Of a DNA stretch of 36,466 bases, positions 18,458 to 27,495 are shown in pieces. Positions within the stretch are counted from its first letter, which is position 1; every line of letters begins with the position of its first letter. Both the position numbers and the translations under genes were made by a program. A model generated the notes under the pieces. It ran no database searches. It saw nothing but the letters and a program-made list of their open reading frames with translations, and was not told where the DNA came from. This DNA is from Tannerellaceae bacterium (GTDB taxonomy: Bacteria > Bacteroidota > Bacteroidia > Bacteroidales > Tannerellaceae), in assembly GCA_031257015.1 (NCBI GenBank), contig JAIRPK010000014.1, forward strand, positions 1 to 36,466, read 5' to 3'.

Positions 18458-18775
18458 CCCCGAAAGCATTTTTCCTGACGTCGGGAAGCTTTCGGGATTC
18501 TGAAAAGCTTGCCGTCGCCAGTAAAAATACTTTCGTGAATCCCGAAAGCTTCCCGACATCGGTAAAAATACTTTCGGGGTTCTGAAAAGCCTCCCGACGT
18601 CAGGAAAAATACTTTCGTGAATCCCGAAAGCTTCCCGACGCCGGTAAAAATACTTTCGGGGTTCTGAAAAGCCTCCCGACGTCAGGAAAAATACTTTCGT
18701 GAATCCCGAAAGCTTCCCGACGCCGGTAAAAATACTTTCGGGGTTTTGGAAATCCTTCCCGGAGCATATCTTGAA
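18458..18775. repeat. 41-base tandem repeat array with one inverted unit (array 3)
   Basis: Units beginning CTTTCG recur every 41 bases (18489, 18530, 18571, 18612, 18653, 18694, 18735). Two variants alternate, giving an 82-base higher-order period: CTTTCGTGAATCCCGAAAGC and CTTTCGGGGTTCTGAAAAGC, each followed by a CCCGACG-type segment and AAAAATA. The first element (18458-18496) is the reverse complement of the CCCGAAAG...CTTTCGGG unit, so a long hairpin can form with later units. It contains AAAAGCCTC, a 9-base string shared with array 2. It lies downstream of the hypE-like gene. Confidence 0.92.
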
Positions 18776-18857
18776 GCTTTCCTGCGGCAGGATTAGCCCG
18801 GCATGAAGAGCGCGAAGCTATTCAGCCTCCCGAACCCTTCATTCCTGATTCGGACGA

Positions 18858-19766
18858 TTATCCTCCGACGGTGGCGCTGATGCCGAAGCTCTCAAAGATA
18901 TGGATCGTCGAGGCGATCGTGCTGGCGCTGGGCGTGGACATGGGAATATTTGCCGGATTATATACAGTGCCGAGCTTGGCATGTTTGCCTTTCCCAATAT
19001 CGTGGTACGGAAGGAGCTGCACAGTCTTTTCAGTCCACGGAAGGGATGCAAGGAAGCTGGCCGAGGCGCGGATGTTACCCTCGTCGGTATTGATGCCCTC
19101 GATTAGGGGGATTCGGATTAAAAACGGGCGCGATTCGATGGCCAGCAAGCGGATATTGTTCAGAATACGCCGGTTGAATACGCCGCAATAGCGATGGTGG
19201 AGGTGAGTGTCCATATGCTTAAGGTCAACAAGGAAAAGGTCAACATAAGCCATTATGACGCGAAGCTTTTTCTCCGGGCAGAACAGCGTTGTGTCAACCG
19301 CCGTGCGTATGTCCGCATTGCGGCACCGGCGAAGCAATTTGTAAAGGAAGCCGGACTGCATCAGCGGCTCGCCGCCGCAAAATGTTACGCCGCCGCCCGA
19401 TTGTTCCAGAAAAACTCTTTCTTTCTCAATCTCGGCCATTACATGGTCGGGAGTCAGCGTCATTCCGGAAATCTCCATCGCTTTGGTCGGGCAGACGTTT
19501 GCACATCGACCGCAGACAAGGCATCGGGTGGCATCTGTCGCCATGCCGTCAGGGAGAGGAATGAGCGCTTTTTCCGGACAGGCCGCGGAGCATGTCCGGC
19601 AGCCGATGCAGCGACTTTCGGTATAAAGTTTCTGCTGCCGAAGCTGGGTGCCTTCGGGATTGTGGCACCAGATGCAGGTGAGAGGGCAACCTTTGAAGAA
19701 GAAGGTTATGCGGATGCCGGGGCCATCGTTGACGGAGTAACGCTTGATGTCGAAAAGCAGAGCCAT
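18858..19766 (-). CDS. hypE: Glycyl radical enzyme activase (probable HypE)
   Basis: This 302-residue radical SAM enzyme would install the glycyl radical on the dehydratase encoded directly upstream. The radical SAM cluster motif is C27-x3-C31-x2-C34 ('CPLTCIWC'). It is followed by two ferredoxin-type 4Fe-4S motifs (C53/C56/C59/C63 and C82/C85/C88/C92), the usual insert in activases of the non-PFL classes. 'GGGVTFCGGEP' is the SAM-binding GGE motif. Its ATG lies 2 bases after the stop of the dehydratase gene, so the two are coupled. The HypE name rests on its partner; the activase class itself is secure. Confidence 0.88.
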   Translation of the reverse strand: MALLFDIKRYSVNDGPGIRITFFFKGCPLTCIWCHNPEGTQLRQQKLYTESRCIGCRTCSAACPEKALIPLPDGMATDATRCLVCGRCANVCPTKAMEISGMTLTPDHVMAEIEKERVFLEQSGGGVTFCGGEPLMQSGFLYKLLRRCRNADIRTAVDTTLFCPEKKLRVIMAYVDLFLVDLKHMDTHLHHRYCGVFNRRILNNIRLLAIESRPFLIRIPLIEGINTDEGNIRASASFLASLPWTEKTVQLLPYHDIGKGKHAKLGTVYNPANIPMSTPSASTIASTIHIFESFGISATVGG

Positions 19767-19768
19767 GC

Positions 19769-22201
19769 TCAGAACGCCTCCTGTTCGGTTCGGGCGATGA
19801 TGTCGGCTTGCAGATCAACGTTCATGTCATTGAAATAATCGCTGTATCCAGCCATGCGGACAAGCAGATCGCGATATGCTTCGGGGGATTGTTGCGCGGC
19901 GAGGAGCGTCGCGGTATCGACAATGTTGAACTGAACGTGATGGCCGCCCAGTGAGAAATAGGAACGGATGAGGGAGGCAAGCTTGGCAACGTCTTCCTCA
20001 CGTTTCAGCAGGGAGGGAAGGAAGCGGAGGTTGAGGAGCGTTCCGCCACTCTTGATTTGGTCAAGCTTGCCGAGGGATTTGACTACTGACGAGGGGCCGT
20101 GAGTGTCCGCGCCGTGCGACGGGGATGTGCCGTCGGATATGGAGGTGAACGCCAGCCGACCGTTCGGAGTGGCGCCGGTTATTTTACCGAAGTAAACATG
20201 GCAGGTTGTGGAGAGCATGTTCAGGTGGAAAATGCCGCCTTTTGTGTTCGGGCGACCTTCAATGGAGGCGTAGAGATCGTCGTAAACCTTGCGGGCTATA
20301 TCGTCGGCCTCATCGTCGTCATTGCCGAAGAAGGGAGTGCGGTTGAGAATATGCTGGCGCATCGGTTCGGCTTCGCGGAAGTTGCTGTCAAGCGCTTCGA
20401 GGAGCTGATCCATCGTAAAGGTCTTGTCGGCGAAGATATGCTTCTTCAGGACGGACAGGCTGTCGGTGACGGTGCCCAGACCGGTGCACTGAATGTATGT
20501 CGTATTGTAGCGCGGGCCGCAATTGTAATAGTCGCGTCCGCGGGCGATGCAGTCGTCTATAAACAGGGAGAGGAAGGTTGCGGGGGCATATTTGGCAAAC
20601 ATCCTGTCTATATAGTTGCTTACGCGCACCTTGAGGTCAATGATATGGTTCAGCTGCTGGATAAAAGCGGCGTAGAGTTCATCAAACGTCCGGAACGATG
20701 CGGCGGCGCCGGTGTGCAGCCCGACTTGCTTTCCGCTAACGGGGTCGAGACCGTCGTGGAGAGTTATTTCGAGAATCTTGGGGACATTAAGATAGCCGGT
20801 CAGGAGGTAGGCTTCCTTCCCGAAGGCTCCGACTTCGATACATCCGCTGCATCCGCCTTCACGAGCGTCTGTCAGCGTCTTTCCCTGACGGAGCATCTCG
20901 GCGATATAGGCATCGACGTTGAAGACGGAGGGATAACCGTGCCCCTGACGGATGAGTTTGCAAGCGGAACGAAGGAAGCGCTCCGGTGTCGAAGCCGAGA
21001 TGTGCACCGAGCAGCCGGGCTGGAGGATGTGCAGCTCCTCGGCGACTTCGAGCATGATATACGACAGCTCGTTGACTGCATCGGAGCCGTCGGGGGCGAT
21101 TCCGCCTATATTAATGTTTGTAAAGTCGTTGTATGTGCCGCTTTCCTTGGCGGTTATGCCCACCTTGGGCGGAGCGGGATGATTGTTGACCTTGATCCAG
21201 AAGCAGGAGAGGAGTTCCTTGGCGTCGTCGCGGGTGATGCGCCCCTCGGCAATGTCGCGCTCATAAAACGGCAGCAGGTGCTGGTCAAAATGTCCGGGAT
21301 TCATGGCATCCCATCCGTTAAGCTCCGTAATCGTTCCGAGGTGAATAAACCAGTACATCTGGATGGCTTCCCAGAAGGTTTCCGGAGCGTAAGCGGGGAC
21401 TCGACGGCATATGCGGGCAATGGCGCGAAGTTCCCTGACTCTGGTTGGGTTCGTCTCGTTCTTCGCAAGGCGATCTGCGAAGTCGGCATGTCTGCGGGCG
21501 AAGACGATGGCTGCATCGCAGGAGATGGACATGGCCTGAAGCTCTTCCTGCTTGTCGGTTGCTTCGGGATCGTTTATGAAGTCGAGCTTTTCAATCTCAC
21601 ATGCGATACGTTTTTTTACTTCGAGCAGGCCGTAACGGTAAATTTTTCCGTCCAGGGCTGTATGTCCGGGCGCACGCTGCTCCATGAACTCGGTAAACAA
21701 TCCGGCTTCGTAGAGGTCGCGCCATGCCTGGGGGACATGGTTGAAAATGCGTTCCCGCTGCGTGCGTCCTTTCCAGTATGGGATGACTTCCTTGGCGTAG
21801 ATGCGGATCTCCTCCTCGGTAATCGTGTAGCGCTGGAGTTCGCGGGTGTTGAGCACCCGGAGGTCTTCAATGCTGTGGCAGGTAAGTTCGGGGAAGGTCG
21901 GGACGGCTTTAGGAGCTGGGCCTCGTTCGCCTACGATAAGCTCATCCTTTCCGATATGAAGGGTTTTAGTCTGACATATTTCAAGAAAGTTAAGGGCGCG
22001 GAGGATTGGAACAGGATATTTACCCTCATTTTCTTTATAAAAACGAGTTTCGATAATCGCCCTTTCGATCGAGAGCGATGGCTCGGCGTCGATCGATTCT
22101 TGTCGCAGGCGTTTTATGCGGTCGTTGAGGCCGCCTATATTTATTGTCCCCTGAGGGTCAAAGTTGGAAGCGCTGTGCGGAGCGCGTTGGGCAGTAATCA
22201 T
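19769..22201 (-). CDS. hypD: Glycyl radical enzyme, probable trans-4-hydroxy-L-proline dehydratase
   Basis: This 810-residue, oxygen-sensitive glycyl radical enzyme carries the thiyl cysteine C454 in 'GGCSGCIEVG' with Glu 456, and the radical glycine G785 in 'RMAGYSDYF'. As I recall the C. difficile HypD active site (H160, S334, D339, F340, C434, E436, Y450, G765), all eight occur here at a constant +20 offset: H180, S354, D359, F360, C454, E456, Y470, G785. That favours dehydration of trans-4-hydroxy-L-proline to pyrroline-5-carboxylate over glycerol, choline or pyruvate substrates. No proC is in the window to finish the pathway to proline. The activase gene follows immediately. Confidence 0.87.
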   Translation of the reverse strand: MITAQRAPHSASNFDPQGTINIGGLNDRIKRLRQESIDAEPSLSIERAIIETRFYKENEGKYPVPILRALNFLEICQTKTLHIGKDELIVGERGPAPKAVPTFPELTCHSIEDLRVLNTRELQRYTITEEEIRIYAKEVIPYWKGRTQRERIFNHVPQAWRDLYEAGLFTEFMEQRAPGHTALDGKIYRYGLLEVKKRIACEIEKLDFINDPEATDKQEELQAMSISCDAAIVFARRHADFADRLAKNETNPTRVRELRAIARICRRVPAYAPETFWEAIQMYWFIHLGTITELNGWDAMNPGHFDQHLLPFYERDIAEGRITRDDAKELLSCFWIKVNNHPAPPKVGITAKESGTYNDFTNINIGGIAPDGSDAVNELSYIMLEVAEELHILQPGCSVHISASTPERFLRSACKLIRQGHGYPSVFNVDAYIAEMLRQGKTLTDAREGGCSGCIEVGAFGKEAYLLTGYLNVPKILEITLHDGLDPVSGKQVGLHTGAAASFRTFDELYAAFIQQLNHIIDLKVRVSNYIDRMFAKYAPATFLSLFIDDCIARGRDYYNCGPRYNTTYIQCTGLGTVTDSLSVLKKHIFADKTFTMDQLLEALDSNFREAEPMRQHILNRTPFFGNDDDEADDIARKVYDDLYASIEGRPNTKGGIFHLNMLSTTCHVYFGKITGATPNGRLAFTSISDGTSPSHGADTHGPSSVVKSLGKLDQIKSGGTLLNLRFLPSLLKREEDVAKLASLIRSYFSLGGHHVQFNIVDTATLLAAQQSPEAYRDLLVRMAGYSDYFNDMNVDLQADIIARTEQEAF

Positions 22202-22354
22202 GATTTGGTAATGTAGAGTTAATATTGAATCAGGAACAGTTTTTCTTTAGTATCGGCAAGCCGAAAAAGTGGCAGTTAGAATCCCGTTGCGGGAGATGGA
22301 GCGAAAATGATATAAGACGAGCTGATGAAGACAAATGCGAAACGAATCAAACAG

Positions 22355-22379
22355 AGGGAGGGATTAAGCGCCCCTCCCT
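22355..22379 (-). terminator. Terminator-like hairpin after nifJ
   Basis: AGGGAGGG (22355-22362) pairs perfectly with CCCTCCCT (22372-22379) around a 9-base loop, about 40 bases after the nifJ stop. The T-tract on the minus strand is weak (CTGTTTG), so efficiency is uncertain. The rest of 22202-22420 shows no gene and no clear promoter for hypD. Confidence 0.6.
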
Positions 22380-22420
22380 TCTGTTCATACATTAATATTA
22401 TACAATCATGCCGACAATGG

Positions 22421-25400
22421 TTAAGGCTTTTCGGCTAGCCTTTTATAATTTCCGTATCGCCATTGAGCGTTTTTCTGGGCGGAAGCGAAGAGTTCGGCTG
22501 CCTCGTCTGGATATTGTTTCAGGACGGACGAGTAGCGGACTTCGCCTTTCAGGAAGTCCTGGAATTTGCTCCAGTCGGGTTCTTTGCTGTCTAGCGTGAA
22601 GGGGTTTTTGCCTTCTTCTTCCAGCGCGGGGTTATATCGCCAGAGATGCCAGTAACCGCAAGCGACGGCATCGGCTTCTTCCTGCTGGCTCTTTCCCATT
22701 CCGGCGCGAAGGCCGTGGCTGATACAGGGAGCGTAAGCGATGATGATGGATGGGCCGTCATATGCTTCGGCTTCGCGTATGGCTTTGAGCGTTTGCCCCT
22801 GGTCGGCGCCCATGGCTATTTGTGCGCAATAGACGTATCCGTAAGTGGAGGCGATCAGGCCAAGGTCTTTTTTGCGGATGCGTTTGCCGGATGCGGCGAA
22901 CTTGGCGATTGCGCCGACGGGGGTTGCCTTGGAGGATTGTCCGCCGGTGTTGGAATAGACTTCCGTATCGAGGACGAGGATGTTTACGTTCTTGCCGGAA
23001 GCAAGCACATGGTCAAGGCCGCCGAAGCCAATATCGTAGGATGCACCGTCTCCGCCGATAATCCATTGCGAGCGCTTAACGAAGTAATGCTTCAGCTCGA
23101 GGAGTTCCTTACACAGGCTGCATGCCGGGCAGTTACAGGTTGTCGAGCTGGATGCCTTTATCGTCTTTACGAGTTCAAGCGTATCGGAAAACTTTTCGCC
23201 TGCTTTTCTGAGATAGTTTATTACATCGTCCAGGGTTCTAATGCCTGGGTCGTTATTGCAACTTGTTTCCGCAAAGTGCCGAACGAGTTCGTCTATTGAG
23301 GCGATGCCCCATTGAAGGGCTGCGGCGTAGTCATCGGCGGCTTTTCGGCCTGCGGAGCCTCCGTCGTTCATGTTGTCGAGCCATGCCTGGGCAGCGTCTT
23401 TGATGCTTTGATGCGTCCAGGGGATTTCCATTAGGGCTTTTGTTTTGAAGATTATGCGTTCTCTCATTTTCTCTGTCGCGAGATACATGCCCAAGCCGTA
23501 TTCGGCGAAATCTTCAAAGAGGGAGTTTGCCCATGCCGGACCTCTGCCGTTCTCGCCTTTAGTATAAGGTGTGGAGGGGACAGAGCCGGAATATATGGAG
23601 GAGCATCCTGTTGCGTTGGAAATCATTTGCCTTTCGCCGAACAGTTGCGTAAGCAGCTTTACGTATGGAGTTTCGCCGCAACCCGAACATGCTCCGGAAA
23701 ACTCGAACAAGGGCGTTGCGAACTGCGAGTTTTTTACGTTGGCGTTGATGTTGACAAGATGTTGCTTGCTTTTCACCTCGGAAGAACAGTAGTCCCAGTT
23801 CGGAGCTTCGTGCATCTGTGATGCGAGTTCGACCATCTTGAGCGCTTTCCCTTGCTTGTTGCCCGGACATATATCGGCGCAGTTGCCGCAGCCGAGACAG
23901 TCAAGAACGTCTACCTGGATGCGGAACTTCATCCCGTCGAATTGCTTGCCGGTGGCTTTTAGCATATCGGCAAAGGGTGCCTTCGTCTGCTCGCCTTCAT
24001 CAAGGACGAAGGGACGGATGGAAGCATGAGGGCAAACGTAGGCGCATTGATTACATTGAATACAGTTGGCGGACGACCATTCCGGAACGTGCGATGCAAC
24101 TCCTCGCTTCTCGTAACGGGCTGTTCCCTGTTCCCAAGTTCCGTCTTCGCGTCTGACGAAGGTGGAGACCGGAAGGAGGTCGCCATCCTGGGCATTAATT
24201 ACGTGTACAACGTTTTCGATGAAAGCTGGGGCATTGCCTTTGCTGTCGGAATCGTCCGGGAGGCTGGCCCATTCGGGTTTAACGGTGAGGAGTTTGTAGG
24301 CGCAGCCTTGATCGACTGCGGCGTAGTTTTGCTTGACGACTTCTTCGCCTTTCTTGCCGTAGGATTTGATGATGAACTTTTTCATCTGCTCTATGGCTAG
24401 ATCGACGGGGATGATTTCGGTGATGCGGAAGAAGGCTGACTGGAGGATGGTGTTCGTGCGGTTGCCGAGGCCTATCTCCTGCGCAATTCTGGTGGCATTG
24501 ATGTAATATACGGTGATGTTCTTGTCGGCAAAGTAGCGCTTGACTTTGTTCGGGAGGTTGGCCTCCAGGTCTTCGCCTTCCCATATCGTATTCAGGAGGA
24601 AGGTTCCATTACGGCGAAGGCCGCGCGTTACGTCGTACATCCTAAGGTAGGCCTGGACATGACAGGCTACGAAATTCGGCGTATTTACCAAATAGGTCGA
24701 ACGTATGGGGGTATTCCCGAATCGCAAATGCGAGCAGGTGAAACCTCCGGATTTCTTTGAATCGTAGGAAAAGTATGCCTGGCAATATTTGTCTGTATTG
24801 TCGCCGATGATCTTGATGGAGTTCTTGTTTGCGCCTACTGTGCCGTCGGCTCCAAGGCCATAGAACTTGGCTTCGTACATTCCTTCTCCGCTTATGGCTA
24901 TCTCTTCCTTTTGCGGTAGCGATGTGAACGTGACATCATCAACGATGCCAATCGTAAAGCCGCTCCGGGGCAGGGGAAGGGACAGGTTCTCATAGACGGA
25001 AAGTATCTGGGCGGGGGTTGTGTCTTTGGAGGACAGGCCGTAGCGGCCGCCGACGATGAGGGGCTTGCGCTCTGCTGGAATATCCTTGCTTGAGGCAAAG
25101 GCTTCGACTACGTCCATGTAGAGCGGTTCGCCAAGGGCGCCGGGTTCTTTTGTGCGATCAAGGACGGCTATGCGTTTTACAGTCGTCGGGATAGCTTCGA
25201 TGAGGCGCTTGACGGAGAAGGGGCGATAGAGATGTACGGCGACTAGCCCGACTTTTTCGCCTTGGGCGCGTAGATAGTCGATGCTTTCGCGTATGGCTTC
25301 CGTGACTGAACCCATTGCAACAATGATTCGGTCGGCATCTTCGGCTCCGTAGTAATCAAAGAGGCTGTATTTGCGACCGGTGATGGCGGAGAGTTCTTTC

Positions 25401-26146
25401 ATATATTCCTCGACGATACCGGGAACTGCATCGTAGTATGTATTGGATGATTCGCGATGCTGGAAATAAACGTCAGGGTTTTCTGCCATGCCGCGGGCTA
25501 CGGGGTTTTCGGGATTGAGGGCGCGAGCGCGGAAGGAAGCTAAGGCTTTCTGGTCGATTAGATGAGCCAGATCGGTGTCTTCGAGAATTTCAATCTTCTG
25601 CACTTCATGCGATGTGCGGAATCCGTCAAAGAAGTTAACGAAGGGCACTCGCGACTTCAGGGTTGACAGATGGGCTACGGCGGCCAGGTCCATGACTTCC
25701 TGTACCGACCCCTCTGCAAGCATGGCGAAGCCTGTCTGCCTGCAGGCCATTACGTCCTGATGGTCGCCGAAGATGGACAGCGCGTGCGAAGCTAACGCTC
25801 GTGCGGATACGTGGAAGACACACGGCAACAGCTCGCCGGCAATTTTATACATGTTCGGTATCATCAGCAACAAGCCTTGAGATGCCGTATAGGTCGTCGT
25901 CAACGCGCCGGCCTGAAGAGAGCCGTGAACAGCGCCGGCTGCTCCGCCTTCGGATTGCATCTCCTGAACAAGAACCGTTTCGCCGAAAATGTTCTTTCGT
26001 CCCGAAGCGGCCCATTCGTCGATAAATTCGGCCATCGTGGACGAAGGGGTGATGGGATAAATAGCGGCAACCTCGCTGAACATATACGAAATGTGGGCAG
26101 CTGCCTGATTACCGTCGCAGGTCAGAAATTTCTTCTTCTTTGTCAT
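22421..26146 (-). CDS. nifJ: Pyruvate:ferredoxin (flavodoxin) oxidoreductase, single-chain
   Basis: This cytosolic enzyme converts pyruvate and CoA to acetyl-CoA, CO2 and reduced ferredoxin, central to anaerobic fermentation. The 1241-residue chain has all domains fused: the N-terminal pyruvate-binding domain ('YPITPSSTMAEFIDEW'), the gamma-type domain ('GLGADGTVGANKNSIKII'), two ferredoxin clusters ('CIQCNQCAYVCPH' near 690 and 'CLGCGNCADICPG' near 745), and the C-terminal TPP domain ('CSGCGETPYVKLLTQLFG', 'GGDGASYDIGFGG', 'DTEVYSNTGGQ'). It is slightly longer than many homologues. The ATPase gene ends 36 bases upstream on the same strand; no promoter consensus is visible in that gap. Confidence 0.97.
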   Translation of the reverse strand: MTKKKKFLTCDGNQAAAHISYMFSEVAAIYPITPSSTMAEFIDEWAASGRKNIFGETVLVQEMQSEGGAAGAVHGSLQAGALTTTYTASQGLLLMIPNMYKIAGELLPCVFHVSARALASHALSIFGDHQDVMACRQTGFAMLAEGSVQEVMDLAAVAHLSTLKSRVPFVNFFDGFRTSHEVQKIEILEDTDLAHLIDQKALASFRARALNPENPVARGMAENPDVYFQHRESSNTYYDAVPGIVEEYMKELSAITGRKYSLFDYYGAEDADRIIVAMGSVTEAIRESIDYLRAQGEKVGLVAVHLYRPFSVKRLIEAIPTTVKRIAVLDRTKEPGALGEPLYMDVVEAFASSKDIPAERKPLIVGGRYGLSSKDTTPAQILSVYENLSLPLPRSGFTIGIVDDVTFTSLPQKEEIAISGEGMYEAKFYGLGADGTVGANKNSIKIIGDNTDKYCQAYFSYDSKKSGGFTCSHLRFGNTPIRSTYLVNTPNFVACHVQAYLRMYDVTRGLRRNGTFLLNTIWEGEDLEANLPNKVKRYFADKNITVYYINATRIAQEIGLGNRTNTILQSAFFRITEIIPVDLAIEQMKKFIIKSYGKKGEEVVKQNYAAVDQGCAYKLLTVKPEWASLPDDSDSKGNAPAFIENVVHVINAQDGDLLPVSTFVRREDGTWEQGTARYEKRGVASHVPEWSSANCIQCNQCAYVCPHASIRPFVLDEGEQTKAPFADMLKATGKQFDGMKFRIQVDVLDCLGCGNCADICPGNKQGKALKMVELASQMHEAPNWDYCSSEVKSKQHLVNINANVKNSQFATPLFEFSGACSGCGETPYVKLLTQLFGERQMISNATGCSSIYSGSVPSTPYTKGENGRGPAWANSLFEDFAEYGLGMYLATEKMRERIIFKTKALMEIPWTHQSIKDAAQAWLDNMNDGGSAGRKAADDYAAALQWGIASIDELVRHFAETSCNNDPGIRTLDDVINYLRKAGEKFSDTLELVKTIKASSSTTCNCPACSLCKELLELKHYFVKRSQWIIGGDGASYDIGFGGLDHVLASGKNVNILVLDTEVYSNTGGQSSKATPVGAIAKFAASGKRIRKKDLGLIASTYGYVYCAQIAMGADQGQTLKAIREAEAYDGPSIIIAYAPCISHGLRAGMGKSQQEEADAVACGYWHLWRYNPALEEEGKNPFTLDSKEPDWSKFQDFLKGEVRYSSVLKQYPDEAAELFASAQKNAQWRYGNYKRLAEKP

Positions 26147-26182
26147 CTTTTTTAGAATCTTCTTTTTTTAGTAAACTTTATT

Positions 26183-27361
26183 TTAATACAAAAAGCCAAA
26201 CAACCATAGAGGGATGCGGTTCTTCTCCGCCTCCGTCCTGTCCAGGGCATAATACATGCCGGGAGTGCCGTGACCTTTTAAGGACTCGTCTATCCGGAAG
26301 TTGTATTTGCCGTCAATTAAAAAATGCGCATGGTGACGAACGCCGGTATTCACTTTGTGATCTTTGTGCAGCATGTTGTAAAAGAATGTTTCGCGAATGG
26401 CCTGGTCGTCGACCTTGACAGGGCGAACGGGGAACATCAGGTTCGTATTGTGCATATATACTTTCGTCGGTTTCCGGGGATAGCTCTCGCCGTAGTGGTA
26501 GAGCATGTTCGTCAAACGGGCGTCGGTCAAATATTTTATGTAGTTCATCACCGTCGCGCGGCTTGTCGAAATGGACTTGCTAAGCTGGCTGACGTTGAGG
26601 GCTGCCGGCGAGCTGATCGCTAGCTGGTACAGAAGCTTCCGAAGCTTCGGCAGGTAACTTTGCTCGATCTGCTTGATGTAAACGACATCGACTTCGAGGA
26701 TCATGTTCATCGTCTTCAATAAATTCTCCGAGAAGTTACGCTTCTCCAGGTAGAAAGGGTAATAGCCGTGATGAAGATAGTCCTTGAAGTACAGGAGAGG
26801 GTCAAGATCTTCGCTGACCAGGGCGGTTATCTCGGATGGATTTTCCAAAATATCATTCAGCGTATATACCGGGAAGTTCTTTTCCGCCGACAGGCTGAGA
26901 TACTCGCGAAAGGAAAAGCCGCGAAGGTTGTATGAAACGACATGCTCCGAAAGATCGGGGTTCTCTTCCTTCAACCGCATCACCGACGAGCCGGAGAACA
27001 CAATCTTTAATTCCGGAAAACTGTCGTGGCAATAGCGCAACTCCTTCGACCAGCCGGGATATTTAAACACCTGGTCAATCAACAGCACTTTGCCGCCGCG
27101 GTTTACAAATTCCGCCGCAAAATTTCGCAACGAATACTCCGTAAAATAAAAATGATTCAGATTTATATATAGACATTCACGGTTTTCAGAACCGAAGAAC
27201 TCCTGGGCATATTTCAACAGAAAGGTGGTCTTACCGACGCCGCGTGATCCTTTAATACCAATCAAGCGGTCGTTCCAGTTTATCTCGTCTATTAATGTCC
27301 GCCGGACGGGCGAATATAAATGTTCGAGCAAATACTTATGTGTACGGTAAAAGGATTCCAC
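26183..27361 (-). CDS. AAA-type ATPase with DUF4143-like C-terminal domain
   Basis: This 392-residue protein begins with a GTG codon (27361) about 22 bases below a good promoter. Walker A is GSRGVGKTT (38-46). Walker B reads 'KVLLIDQV', with Gln in place of the usual Glu, and 'IVFSGSSVMRL' is the sensor 1 region. A winged-helix-like segment ('NVSQLSKSISTSRATVMNYI') and a C-terminal DUF4143-like region follow. Such ATPases are common, often recently acquired, and of unknown role. No partner gene is next to it; nifJ downstream looks unrelated. The family call is confident and the function is not assigned. Confidence 0.88.
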   Translation of the reverse strand: MESFYRTHKYLLEHLYSPVRRTLIDEINWNDRLIGIKGSRGVGKTTFLLKYAQEFFGSENRECLYINLNHFYFTEYSLRNFAAEFVNRGGKVLLIDQVFKYPGWSKELRYCHDSFPELKIVFSGSSVMRLKEENPDLSEHVVSYNLRGFSFREYLSLSAEKNFPVYTLNDILENPSEITALVSEDLDPLLYFKDYLHHGYYPFYLEKRNFSENLLKTMNMILEVDVVYIKQIEQSYLPKLRKLLYQLAISSPAALNVSQLSKSISTSRATVMNYIKYLTDARLTNMLYHYGESYPRKPTKVYMHNTNLMFPVRPVKVDDQAIRETFFYNMLHKDHKVNTGVRHHAHFLIDGKYNFRIDESLKGHGTPGMYYALDRTEAEKNRIPLWLFGFLY

Positions 27362-27382
27362 GTTTTATTGTTTTATTGCTTG

Positions 27383-27412
27383 CAAAAGTAATCCATTCCA
27401 TGAAATTTGCAA
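27383..27412 (-). promoter_or_regulatory. Bacteroidetes-type promoter for the ATPase gene
   Basis: On the minus strand, TTG (27412-27410), a 19-base spacer and TACTTTTG (27390-27383) match the -33/-7 consensus. The GTG start is 22 bases downstream of the -7 box. Confidence 0.65.
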
Positions 27413-27495
27413 TACGCAGATAGCAATTCCGCAAAAACACCGTCAGTTTGCTTTTTTGACGTTAACAAAACCGTCAGTTGGAAATTTACGTAAAG

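Noticed and set aside
20099..22216. Very long open frame (705 codons) on the plus strand
   Set aside because: It lies opposite the hypD-like gene, which has all active-site residues. The antisense frame has no recognisable domain and is explained by codon bias.
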